Source: Candidatus Staskawiczbacteria bacterium
GTDB taxonomy: Bacteria > Patescibacteriota > Minisyncoccia > Minisyncoccales > Staskawiczbacteraceae
NCBI GenBank assembly: GCA_026395295.1
Contig: JAPLYZ010000018.1
Location: forward strand, 1-41,869
Reading direction: 5' to 3'
DNA length: 41,869 nucleotides
Shown: positions 16,255 through 24,972 of the stretch, one piece after another
Layout of the letters: the number at the start of each line of letters is the position of its first letter
Position numbering within the stretch: position 1 is the first letter of the stretch
Translations under genes and position numbers: made by a program
Notes under the pieces: model-generated
The model's input: the letters and a program-made list of their open reading frames with translations, nothing else
Databases searched by the model: none
Told to the model about the DNA's origin: nothing

Positions 16255-17019
16255 ATGGCAGCCGTAGTTAAAATTTTAGTGGAAGGTTTTACAAACGCCG
16301 ATTCTGTGCTGGAGCTGGGCGAAGAAAGAACTCAGCCTACAATTACTCTGGTGCGGGATGACAATTTGGTAATGGTGGTTGACCCCGGAATTTTAGATAG
16401 CAGGCAGACCCTGATAGATGCCCTGGAAAAAGAAAATCTAACAGTTGACGACGTAAATGTTGTCTGCGTTACTCATTCGCATATAGATCATTACAGAAAT
16501 GTCGGAATGTTTCCTAATGCCAAGATTTTAGAATATTTTGGTTTATGGGAAAAGAATAAAATTGAGGATTGGGATGAGCAATTTACCCCCAATATCCGGA
16601 TTTTACGCGTTCCGGGGCACGATTACACAGACATAGCCCTTTTTGTGAAAACCGAAGACGGTATTGTAGCAATTTGTGGAGACGTTTTTTGGAAAGAAAA
16701 TTATCCTCAAAACCTGGAAGACGACACTTTTGCGTCAGATTATAAAAAACTTGGAGAGAGCAGGGAGCTGGTTTTGAAAATGGCTAATTTGATAATTCCC
16801 GGGCACGGTAAAATGTATAAAAATGATAAAATTGAGGCGCCGGCCAAGGAAGAAATAGAAGCAAAATTAAAAGAATCGAAGGTTTCAGTAGCCTGCAGAA
16901 AATGCGGCAAACAGATGATACAAAAAGACAGGTGTAAATGCCGACCTTGGCTTTGTTATAGGTGTTGCGAGTGCCATTTAGATTGCGACAACTGCAGTTG
17001 CAGCCACAAAAAGAAATGA
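16255..17019 (+). CDS. Metallo-beta-lactamase-fold hydrolase with C-terminal Cys-rich tail
   Basis: THSHIDH motif, VPGHDY, ICGDVFW, IPGHGK; tail CRKCGKQMIQKDRCKCRPWLCYRCCECHLDCDNCSCSHKKK. Confidence 0.85.
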   Translation: MAAVVKILVEGFTNADSVLELGEERTQPTITLVRDDNLVMVVDPGILDSRQTLIDALEKENLTVDDVNVVCVTHSHIDHYRNVGMFPNAKILEYFGLWEKNKIEDWDEQFTPNIRILRVPGHDYTDIALFVKTEDGIVAICGDVFWKENYPQNLEDDTFASDYKKLGESRELVLKMANLIIPGHGKMYKNDKIEAPAKEEIEAKLKESKVSVACRKCGKQMIQKDRCKCRPWLCYRCCECHLDCDNCSCSHKKK

Positions 17020-18326
17020 AAAAGATATTTTTTCCGCTAATTATTGGAATTTTTTTATTTGGATTTATTTCTGTTGCCTCGGCTTACCAGCCCAGGGTTG
17101 TCTATTCGCAGAAAGGCGATATACAAATAAGTAATCCGGAAATTTCTCAAAATTTTTACGATGAGCTAAGCGCCAGCCCCCGAGATTATTTTATTAACTC
17201 GAGTAAGGACTTTGAGTTGCATATCAATATTTTGGTTCCGGAATCGGCTAACAGAGAGGGGAGATATTCTGCAAAAATTTTTGCTGTGAATAAGGACAAA
17301 GAAGAACAAATTGCTGACATAGATGGTGGCTCATTTGAGTGGAAAGAGTTTTACGATTCTTTTGGCAGAGATTATTATTTGAAGGGTCCGGAATTCTCAA
17401 AACAGGTTTTGGCGGGAAAATATAAAATAGAAATTTACAACCTAAAAAACAACGGCAAGTATGTTTTGGCTGTTGGAAAAACAGAGGTTTACACCGCCCA
17501 ATCAATTTTAAATATTTACTGGCAGTTGCCGTTGCTAAAAGCGACATTTTTGAAAACATCGGTATTGCAGTTTTTTCTCACCCCGTTTGGCATAGCCGGG
17601 ATTGGAGCGCTGGGAGCTTTGTTGGTTTTTATCGCCTTGATTAATTATTTCATTGGGTTTGTCAGAGAAATTGTAAAACACAATCAGGCAAAAACTTTAC
17701 TTTTGACCTCGGGCGGGATGCCTCAAATGAAAGACGAAATAACAAAATTTTTGCAAAAGCCGGCCTATGACATAACAGTGGCTTTTATAACCACTGCCGC
17801 AAAACCTCAGGAGAACTTAGATTATTTAAGAACCGATTGGACAATTATGAAAGATGAAATGGGTTTTAACATAGAAGAGGTTGATATAGATGGCAAAACC
17901 GAGACACAGATTATGAAGTTGCTTGAGCTGAAAGATATTATTTTTGTGGAGGGTGGTAACACTTTTTATCTGCTAAAATCAATGCGCGATTGTAATTTTG
18001 AAAAAGTCATAAGGAAATTATTAAAAGACGGAAAAGTGTACATTGGGGTTTCTGCCGGAAGCATAGTTGCCGGACGCACGGTTCAAACAGCAGGTTGGTA
18101 TGGAGACAAAAATAATGTTGGTTTAAAAAATTTGAAAGGCTTAAACCTTGTGCCGTTTGATATTTTTGTCCATTATCAACCCGAACACGCGGAAATTATT
18201 AAACAAAAAATGCCAGATCCTAAAAAAAGATCCAAGGGTCTAAAAATTATAACAGATGACCAGGCAATTTTGGTTCAGGGCAGGGAAGTGGATTTAATTG
18301 GAGACGGAGAGGCTGTGTCAATTTAG
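17016..18326 (+). CDS. Fusion: signal peptide/ectodomain + TM + peptidase S51 (dipeptidase E-like) domain
   Basis: N-terminal signal MKKIFFPLIIGIFLFGFISVASA, ectodomain, TM at FGIAGIGALGALLVFIALINYFIGF, then LLLTSGGMPQMK..., FVEGGNTFYLL, VYIGVSAGSIVAG. Confidence 0.75.
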   Translation: MKKIFFPLIIGIFLFGFISVASAYQPRVVYSQKGDIQISNPEISQNFYDELSASPRDYFINSSKDFELHINILVPESANREGRYSAKIFAVNKDKEEQIADIDGGSFEWKEFYDSFGRDYYLKGPEFSKQVLAGKYKIEIYNLKNNGKYVLAVGKTEVYTAQSILNIYWQLPLLKATFLKTSVLQFFLTPFGIAGIGALGALLVFIALINYFIGFVREIVKHNQAKTLLLTSGGMPQMKDEITKFLQKPAYDITVAFITTAAKPQENLDYLRTDWTIMKDEMGFNIEEVDIDGKTETQIMKLLELKDIIFVEGGNTFYLLKSMRDCNFEKVIRKLLKDGKVYIGVSAGSIVAGRTVQTAGWYGDKNNVGLKNLKGLNLVPFDIFVHYQPEHAEIIKQKMPDPKKRSKGLKIITDDQAILVQGREVDLIGDGEAVSI

Positions 18327-18329
18327 TTT

Positions 18330-18440
18330 CGCTCGGCAGTGAGTTTTCTGCTAACGCTCGTGTCCCCGCCAAGGCGGGGAAACTCGCTTCGACAGGCACT
18401 TCGTGTCCTGTAATACGCTGAAAACTCATTGCTTCGCTTC
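18330..18440. repeat. Intergenic element, family member C
   Basis: CGCTCGGCAGTGAGTTTTCTGCTAACGCTCGTGTCCCCGCCAAGGCGGGGAAACTCGCTTCGACAGGCACTTCGTGTCCTGTAATACGCTGAAAACTCATTGCTTCGCTTC; near-identical core to member D. Confidence 0.85.
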
Positions 18441-18446
18441 ACTCTT

Positions 18447-18665
18447 ATGCGTATTTTTGTAAAAGCTAAACCGAATTCTAGAGAGGAAAAAGTGGAACGT
18501 GTAGACGAAAACAATTATGTTGTTTCTGTTAAAGAACCTCCGGTTAAGGGCAAGGCAAATGAGGCGATTAGGAATGCTTTGGCAGTTTACTTTAAAACCG
18601 GGTCATCTTGTGTTAAAATAATATCGGGGTATTCTTCGAGAAATAAAGTTATAGAAATATTATAA
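18447..18665 (+). CDS. DUF167 (YggU) family protein
   Basis: MRIFVKAKPNSREEKVERVDENNYVVSVKEPPVKGKANEAIRNALA...GYSSRNKVIEI. Confidence 0.9.
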   Translation: MRIFVKAKPNSREEKVERVDENNYVVSVKEPPVKGKANEAIRNALAVYFKTGSSCVKIISGYSSRNKVIEIL

Positions 18666-18670
18666 AAATT

Positions 18671-18883
18671 ATGAAAACAATAATTAAGGGCCACACTGTT
18701 TCGCACGAGAAAGATGTCGCCGCAGGCGTGCGGTATTTAATATACGAGCTTGCCGCCGATGAGGCTAAGGTATTTTTTGATGAAGCTTACAACCAAGGAT
18801 CAGCTATTTTTGAAGACCACATGGGATATAAATATAAACTAGTCCACCACGGCTCAGAATATCAGTTGGTTAAACACATCTAA
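18671..18883 (+). CDS. Small hypothetical protein
   Basis: 70-aa ORF directly downstream of the DUF167 gene and followed by a terminator. Confidence 0.55.
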   Translation: MKTIIKGHTVSHEKDVAAGVRYLIYELAADEAKVFFDEAYNQGSAIFEDHMGYKYKLVHHGSEYQLVKHI

Positions 18884-18919
18884 CAGGGTCAAAATATTTA
18901 TCTGCCGGTTCCCAAAAGG

Positions 18920-18945
18920 ACCCGGTGGTTTTTTATTTGCCGGAG
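18920..18945 (+). terminator. Rho-independent terminator
   Basis: CCGGTTCC-caaaa-GGACCCGG-TGGTTTTTT. Confidence 0.7.
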
Positions 18946-19081
18946 AAAATTGTTGACAGAAATGTAGAAAATGATAAGCTGAAATCACTTTGCACTTTTA
19001 CAATTCTACAGTATATAAACTAATTCCTGCTTAGCGGTAGGAGCTGAAAGAACAAAAGCGCTATTGAGAAGGAGCCAGTAT

Positions 19082-20074
19082 ATGATAGAAATTCCCAACT
19101 TTGCCGACCGCTTATGCGAGGCAATAAGAAAGAAAAAGAGCATTCTCTGCTGCGGATTAGACCCCCAGCTCTGCTATATGCCCCCGCACCTAATTCGCAC
19201 TGCCGTCGAAGAACTTGGCAGAACCTACTCGGCTGTCGGTAGGGTGTTTGTTAATTTCAACCGGCAGATTATCGACGCGGTAGCTGACATCGTGGTTTGC
19301 GTCAAGCCTAACTTTGCCTTTTACGAGGCCTACGGAGTGGACGGGATGATAGCCCTTGAAGACACTATCGCATACGCCAAGGGAAAAGGTCTGCTGGTTA
19401 TTGGCGATGGCAAACGCAATGATGGTGGAGACACGGTTGACGCGTATGCCGATGGACATTTGGGAGAAGTTCCATTTTTCGGCGACGGTGACGACCCGGC
19501 CGTTCTTAAGTCTGTTGTCTCGCCTTTTCGAGTGGACGCCCTTACTGTCAACGGTTATATTGGTGAAGCCTGCGTTGGACCTTTCGTCAAAAAAGTCAAA
19601 GAACATGGCAGCGGAATTTTTGTCGTTGCCAAGACTTCGTTCAAGCCGGACTCGGTTATTGAACAACTCGTGGTAGCGGGCGTTCCTGCGTGGCAAGCGA
19701 TGGCGTTCTACGTGCAGAAATGGGGCGAGGGGACTGAAGGCTCCTGCGGATTGCGCAACGTTGGAGTGGTGCTGGGCGCTACTTATCCCCAAGACGCGCC
19801 GAAGATGCGCGAACTTCTGCCAGATTCCATTTTTTTGGTTCCGGGGTTTGGCGGACAAGGAGCAACGGCTGACGACGCTGTTATCGGAGTCAGGGAAGAT
19901 GGGCTTGGCGCAGTTGTCAATAATTCCCGCAACCTGATTTACGCCTGGCGGAACCCGAAGGGCGAATACCAATGCGAATCTGAGAAGTTTGCCGAGGCCG
20001 CCCGGTTACAAGCCCTTCACGACTGCGGTATGCTTCGTGAATCCTGCCAAAAAGCAAGCAAGTGGCCTTTTTGA
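19082..20074 (+). CDS. pyrF: Orotidine 5'-phosphate decarboxylase
   Basis: CCGLDPQL, VCVKPNFAFYEAYG, VIGDGKRNDGGDT, VDALTVNGYIG, VPGFGGQGA. SD-like AGAAGGAG upstream of ATG 19082. Confidence 0.92.
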   Translation: MIEIPNFADRLCEAIRKKKSILCCGLDPQLCYMPPHLIRTAVEELGRTYSAVGRVFVNFNRQIIDAVADIVVCVKPNFAFYEAYGVDGMIALEDTIAYAKGKGLLVIGDGKRNDGGDTVDAYADGHLGEVPFFGDGDDPAVLKSVVSPFRVDALTVNGYIGEACVGPFVKKVKEHGSGIFVVAKTSFKPDSVIEQLVVAGVPAWQAMAFYVQKWGEGTEGSCGLRNVGVVLGATYPQDAPKMRELLPDSIFLVPGFGGQGATADDAVIGVREDGLGAVVNNSRNLIYAWRNPKGEYQCESEKFAEAARLQALHDCGMLRESCQKASKWPF

Positions 20075-20102
20075 AAAACAAACCAAGAAAGAAAATACGG
20101 TT

Positions 20103-20900
20103 ATGAAAGAAACGATTGAGATTGTTGCTACGGACCATTTGAAAACTTTGGGTAATTGTGGCGGGTATTATTCCTGCCCCAAGGATCCAAGTGGTAAACG
20201 GCTCGGGCCTCTTGTTTGTTACGCCGGCGACTATGAGTTGCCGGATGGAAGCAGAAAGAAATTCGTTGGCGATGTGTACGTTAATTTCGCCAAGGCAGAA
20301 CCTTTTCCGAACGTGAGAAGGTTTTTCGCAGGACATCTTTGCAATCGGCTGGCCAGTCCTGGCATTCTGAGAGGCATTGATGTTTTTTGCGGAGCTCCTA
20401 TCGGCGGTTATTCTTTGGCCGACGCCATTGGCGATTACGCTGGCATCCCTTCCATCAAGGCCGAGAAGCAAGTTATCGAGGTGAAGACAGCTACCTCCAA
20501 GGAAGTGTCTGAAGTTATTTTCGGACGACACAGTGTTAAGGCCGGCCAGCGCGTGGCTATTGTCGAGGATGTCTGCAACAACTTCTCAACGACCCTAAGT
20601 CTCATACTCAAAATCGAAAAACTGGGGGCGCAAGTGGTGGCAATTGTTTGTTTCCTCAATCGTTCTTTAACTCTGGGCGATGTATATTGCCCCGGCGCAA
20701 ATGTTTTGTTGAGAAGCGGAGAAAGGCGTGATATGAGCGCCTTTAGAATTCCGGTTGTCAGCTTGGTGCGTTTGCCCATCAATGAATGGAAACAAGACGA
20801 CCCGGCAGTTGCCGAGGACGTTGCCAAGAATAACGTGGCTTGGGATCCCAAGAAAAAAGATTGGGAACGGCTGATGGAGGCAATGCACGCTCAGCAGTGA
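20103..20900 (+). CDS. pyrE: Orotate phosphoribosyltransferase-like
   Basis: PRPP-binding loop VAIVEDVCNNFSTT, GAPIGGYSLADAIG; adjacent to pyrF. Confidence 0.82.
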   Translation: MKETIEIVATDHLKTLGNCGGYYSCPKDPSGKRLGPLVCYAGDYELPDGSRKKFVGDVYVNFAKAEPFPNVRRFFAGHLCNRLASPGILRGIDVFCGAPIGGYSLADAIGDYAGIPSIKAEKQVIEVKTATSKEVSEVIFGRHSVKAGQRVAIVEDVCNNFSTTLSLILKIEKLGAQVVAIVCFLNRSLTLGDVYCPGANVLLRSGERRDMSAFRIPVVSLVRLPINEWKQDDPAVAEDVAKNNVAWDPKKKDWERLMEAMHAQQ

Positions 20901-20927
20901 GCTCAAGTCTCGTTTGTTAAATCTTTA

Positions 20928-20967
20928 AAGTCCTTTGACGCAACGCGTCATCGGACTTCTTTTTTTT
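20928..20967 (+). terminator. Rho-independent terminator after pyrE
   Basis: AAGTCC-TTTGACGcaaCGCGTCATC-GGACTTCTTTTTTTT. Confidence 0.8.
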
Positions 20968-21011
20968 GTAAATACTTGATTTTATTTTTCAACAGGGTAA
21001 ACTATAATATA

Positions 21012-22535
21012 ATGGCTAAGATAAAGAAAAAGAAAATTAAATTAAAGGTAAAGAAAGTTAAGAAAAAAATTATCCGAAAGATTAAAAAAAATAAACCGGC
21101 AAAGCGCAGGAAAATTTTACTTAGAAAAAAAATTGTAAAGAAAGAAACAGCAGGATTTGCGGCAGAATCTTTATTCAAGGCAAAAATTAAAGTTATTGGA
21201 ATTGGCGGGGGAGGAGGGTCAATTGTTTCTGAAATTGGCAGGTCATTGGAAAAAGCAACTTTCGTGGTTGCTGACACCGATATTCGGGCGTTAAAAAAAA
21301 AATCGGGAATAAAATATTTTTGGTTTGGCGAGGAGTTGACGCACGGGCTGGGAACCGGAGTTAATGTGGAATTGGCAAAGCAGGCTGCTGAATCGGCCAA
21401 AGAAAAAATCAGCGGAATTTTTAAAGACCAGGATATTATAATTTTTATTGCTTCCTTGGGCGGAGGATTGGGCTCGGGGGCAACGCAGGTTTTTGCCGAG
21501 GCTGCCAGAGAGTTCGGCGGAATTACTTTTGGCATATTTACAACGCCTTTCAGGTTTGAGGGAAAGAATAAACAGCGCATAGCCCAGAATGCTTTGAAAG
21601 CTCTAAGAAAATCTTTAAATGTTTCGCTGGTAATTCCAAACGAGAAAATTTTTAAAATTATTGACGAGACAACTCCTATAACAAATGCATTTTCAACAGT
21701 CAACAAAAGTTTAATAGAATCTTTAGAAAGCCTGATAGACTTAATTTATAATCCGGGAATTATTAACATTGACTTTGCCGATTTGCGTACAATTTTAAGC
21801 GGTAGGGGAAATTCGGCATTTTTAAATACCGTTGAAGAATCCGGCAAAGACAGGATAGAAAAAATTTGCGAGAATATTTTAAAAAATCCATTGTTGCAGA
21901 GCAACGGTTTTAAGGCAGACAAGATTTTGTTTAACATAGCCGGTTCTGAAAATCTTTCAATGTTTGAGGTGGAGAAAATTAGCAGTCATATAGCCACACT
22001 TAATCCGAAAGCAAAGATTATATTCGGAATTTCTAAAAACGCTAAACTTAAGAGCAAAATAAAAACCACAATTTTGATGACAGGAGCTCCTATTGGAACG
22101 CAAGTTAAGGAAGAGGTGAAAAAAGAATTACCTGTTGCTAAAAAAGCAGATCCGGTTAAAGAGACGCCGGGAAAAAAGGAAGAGCCAAAAAAGAAAAAAG
22201 TAGCGCTTAGAAAAAAGCCGGCGCCGTCAATTCCGGCGAAAAAAGAACCTGCTAGTCAGGGAAATAAAAGTCCTGTTTCCTTTGTGCCGGTGTTTGAAGT
22301 TCCGACTGCAGACGAGACAGCAATTCTCCCCATTTTAGAGCAAAAAAATCCTGAAATTTCTCAGGTGGTAGGAGTTTCCGCTAACAAAAATTCTGCCACA
22401 AGCAGGCACGGCACTATAAGAAGAAGCGGACTGGAAATTAAAAAAGCCGAGGAACTACAGGAGAAAAAAAAGATAGATCAGGAAAAAGAGTGGGAAATAC
22501 CGGCGTTTTTAAGAAAAGTTAAGTTTAAATCATAA
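21012..22535 (+). CDS. ftsZ: Divergent FtsZ-family protein with Lys-rich N-terminal extension
   Basis: KVIGIGGGGGSIV, GGGLGSGAT (divergent tubulin signature), TTPFRFEGK, GIINIDFADLRTIL, C-terminal EWEIPAFLRKVKF. Confidence 0.85.
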   Translation: MAKIKKKKIKLKVKKVKKKIIRKIKKNKPAKRRKILLRKKIVKKETAGFAAESLFKAKIKVIGIGGGGGSIVSEIGRSLEKATFVVADTDIRALKKKSGIKYFWFGEELTHGLGTGVNVELAKQAAESAKEKISGIFKDQDIIIFIASLGGGLGSGATQVFAEAAREFGGITFGIFTTPFRFEGKNKQRIAQNALKALRKSLNVSLVIPNEKIFKIIDETTPITNAFSTVNKSLIESLESLIDLIYNPGIINIDFADLRTILSGRGNSAFLNTVEESGKDRIEKICENILKNPLLQSNGFKADKILFNIAGSENLSMFEVEKISSHIATLNPKAKIIFGISKNAKLKSKIKTTILMTGAPIGTQVKEEVKKELPVAKKADPVKETPGKKEEPKKKKVALRKKPAPSIPAKKEPASQGNKSPVSFVPVFEVPTADETAILPILEQKNPEISQVVGVSANKNSATSRHGTIRRSGLEIKKAEELQEKKKIDQEKEWEIPAFLRKVKFKS

Positions 22536-22539
22536 AAAT

Positions 22540-23421
22540 ATGGAAATAAAAAAAGCAATAATTCCGGTGGCAGGACTGGGAACCAGATTTCTGCCTTTAT
22601 CTCGGGCAATACCCAAAGAATTTTTTCCTTTGGTTGATAAGCCGGTAATTCAATATATTATTGAAGAGGTCAAAAAAACCGGTATAAAAGAGATAGTTTT
22701 TGTAGTCAGCCCCGGGCAAAAAACTGTTTTAGATTATTTTCAAAAATCTCCTGAGTTAGAAAAAACGCTGGTTAAAAGAAAAAAGGATAAAATTTTAAAA
22801 GAGCTGAAAGACTTCGAAGAGATATTTGAAGATATCACCTTTTCTTATGTTGTTCAAAAAAAACCACTTGGCGACGGACAGGCTCTTTTGCAGGCGGCAA
22901 AAAAGGTTAACGGAGAGGCTGTTGCTGTTTCTTTTGGAGATGATGTTGTTGACTCAGATGAACCGGCGTTATCTCAATTGATAAACATTTTTAATACATG
23001 CTCGGCTCCGGTGGTGGCTTTGAAACAATTGCCCCGCGAAAAACTTCCGGCCTATGGAGTTGTGGCTGTGGAAAAAATTGCTCATAATTTATATAAAATT
23101 AAAAAGATTATTGAGAAACCCGAGTTATCAGAGGCTCCATCAAATTTGGTGGTTGTGGGAAAATATGTTTTGACTCCGGAAGTTTTCCAATATCTTAAAA
23201 AAGCTAAGCCTTCTGATAAAGGAGAAATTATTTTGGCCGAGGTTTTTGATAAAATGCTTTCTGACGGGAAAGTCATTTATGGTTATGAGCTAAAAGGGGA
23301 GTGGCTTGAATGCGGAGACAAATTGAAATGGTTAAAATCATTTTTCTATTTGGCGCTTAAAGATCCAAGATTTAAAGACGAGTTGCGAGAGTATATTAAA
23401 AATTTAAAATTTAAAATTTAA
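22540..23421 (+). CDS. galU: UTP--glucose-1-phosphate uridylyltransferase
   Basis: KAIIPVAGLGTRFLPLSRAIPKEFFPLVDKPVIQYIIEE, SFGDDVVDSDEPA, GKYVLTPEVF. Confidence 0.93.
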   Translation: MEIKKAIIPVAGLGTRFLPLSRAIPKEFFPLVDKPVIQYIIEEVKKTGIKEIVFVVSPGQKTVLDYFQKSPELEKTLVKRKKDKILKELKDFEEIFEDITFSYVVQKKPLGDGQALLQAAKKVNGEAVAVSFGDDVVDSDEPALSQLINIFNTCSAPVVALKQLPREKLPAYGVVAVEKIAHNLYKIKKIIEKPELSEAPSNLVVVGKYVLTPEVFQYLKKAKPSDKGEIILAEVFDKMLSDGKVIYGYELKGEWLECGDKLKWLKSFFYLALKDPRFKDELREYIKNLKFKI

Positions 23422-23431
23422 AATTCGTTCT

Positions 23432-24358
23432 ATGGTTTACGATTTAATTATTATAGGAGGCGGTCCGGCCGGCATTACAGCCGGTATTTATGCAGGCAGG
23501 CAGCGTATGAAAACTCTTTTGATTACAAAAGAATTCGGCGGGCAGATGGCGAAAAAAGCAACAGAGGTTTGCAATTACCCGGGTTTTGAAAGAATTTCGG
23601 GAATGGAGCTTATAGAAAAATTTGTTTCGCACATGGAAAAATATGAGAGTGTTGAAGTTAAATTTTGCCAGGGAGGAAAGATAGAAAAGAGCGAAAACAT
23701 TTTTACAGTTACAACCACAGAAAACGAAAAAATTCAGGGAAAGTCCGTCATTATTGCCACGGGAGCTGACCCAAGGCCATTGGAAGCTGTGGGGGAAAAA
23801 GAGTTTATTGGCAAAGGAGTTGGCTATTGCGTTACTTGCGACGGTCCTGTGTTTAGGAATAAAGCGATAGCAGTTGTCGGAGGCGGAAATGCTGGGGTGG
23901 AAGCAGCCTTGTTTATGACTAATTACGCCACCAAAATTTATGTTTTAGAGTTTGGAGCGGAAATAAAAGCAGACACAGAAAACCAAAATGATGCTAAAAA
24001 ATCGGGTAAAATTGAATTTATAACAAATGCCGCGGTAAAAGAGATTAAGGGTGACAAAATGGTAAGTTCTTTAGTTTACCAGGATAATGTTTCAAAGGAG
24101 ACTAAAACCTTGGAAGTTCAGGGAGTTTTTATAGAAATAGGAAGCCAGCCGGCGACATCGTTGGCTAAAGGTTTGGTTGATTTTACAAAAAGAGATGAAA
24201 TAGTTGTTGAGCCGGAAACTTTTATGACAAAAACACCAGGGCTTTTTGCCGCCGGCGACAACAATTCTGGGCCATACAAGCAGATTGTTACTGCCGCCGG
24301 AGAGGGGTGTAAAACAGCTTTGGCAGCCTACGATTATCTGCAAAAATTGGCAAAATAA
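23432..24358 (+). CDS. trxB: Thioredoxin reductase
   Basis: DLIIIGGGPAGITAGIYAGR, CVTCDGPVFRNKAIAVVGGGNAGVEAA, GLFAAGDN. Confidence 0.93.
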   Translation: MVYDLIIIGGGPAGITAGIYAGRQRMKTLLITKEFGGQMAKKATEVCNYPGFERISGMELIEKFVSHMEKYESVEVKFCQGGKIEKSENIFTVTTTENEKIQGKSVIIATGADPRPLEAVGEKEFIGKGVGYCVTCDGPVFRNKAIAVVGGGNAGVEAALFMTNYATKIYVLEFGAEIKADTENQNDAKKSGKIEFITNAAVKEIKGDKMVSSLVYQDNVSKETKTLEVQGVFIEIGSQPATSLAKGLVDFTKRDEIVVEPETFMTKTPGLFAAGDNNSGPYKQIVTAAGEGCKTALAAYDYLQKLAK

Positions 24359-24392
24359 CAAGAGCAGAAATAAATTAAAATCGATTCATATC

Positions 24393-24420
24393 CAGTCCTG
24401 TAGTCCGAACCACAGGACTG
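24393..24420. promoter_or_regulatory. Perfect 9-bp inverted repeat 8 nt upstream of TrpR-like paralog 1
   Basis: CAGTCCTGT-AGTCCGAACC-ACAGGACTG. Confidence 0.7.
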
Positions 24421-24428
24421 AAAATAAA

Positions 24429-24947
24429 ATGACGACTTTTCATTTAAATACTTTGCCGAAAGAAAAAAGAATCCAGATGATAGGCGAATTTTACGACATG
24501 GTAGATTCGTTGAAAGACCGAAACGAGATCCGTCTATTTTTTAAAAGTTTGTTAACCGCAGATGAAATCGCGACTCTAATGAGAAGGATAGAAATATCGG
24601 TTCTTTTGTCGGTTGGTTATAAATATGATAAAATTATTGAAATGCTGGGAGTTGGAAGAGATAAAATATCTTTTGTCAGTAAAAATTTGTTACAGGATGA
24701 CAGCGGATATAAATTTATCGCAGAAAGATTGATTGAAAATAGAAAACAAAGATTAAGAAAAATAAGAAAAGGAAATAAAAGAAGTTTGTCGCCGTTTGAG
24801 AGTCTAAAATCGCGTCCAGGACATCGGCTTTTAGCTAATCTCATTGACACGGCGATAGAAAAATTGGAGGAAGATGATAAATTGTTGGAAGAAGAAGCAT
24901 TACTTTTCACTCCATCGTTGAAGTATTCAAAAAAATTAGAAAAATAA
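24429..24947 (+). CDS. TrpR-like (YerC/YecD family) DNA-binding protein, paralog 1
   Basis: FHLNTLPKEKRIQMIGEFYDMVDSLKDRNEIRLFFKSLLTADEIATLMRRIEISVLLSVGYKYDKIIEMLGVGRDKIS; start at ATG 24429. Confidence 0.85.
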   Translation: MTTFHLNTLPKEKRIQMIGEFYDMVDSLKDRNEIRLFFKSLLTADEIATLMRRIEISVLLSVGYKYDKIIEMLGVGRDKISFVSKNLLQDDSGYKFIAERLIENRKQRLRKIRKGNKRSLSPFESLKSRPGHRLLANLIDTAIEKLEEDDKLLEEEALLFTPSLKYSKKLEK

Positions 24948-24972
24948 ATTCTAAAATAAAATTCTTAATAAT

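Noticed and set aside
19190-19972. 260-aa antisense ORF in pyrF
   Set aside because: Antisense to a clearly conserved gene; explained by the higher GC of that region; no recognisable protein motif.
19917-20531. 204-aa antisense ORF in pyrF/pyrE
   Set aside because: Shadow ORF of conserved genes on the + strand.
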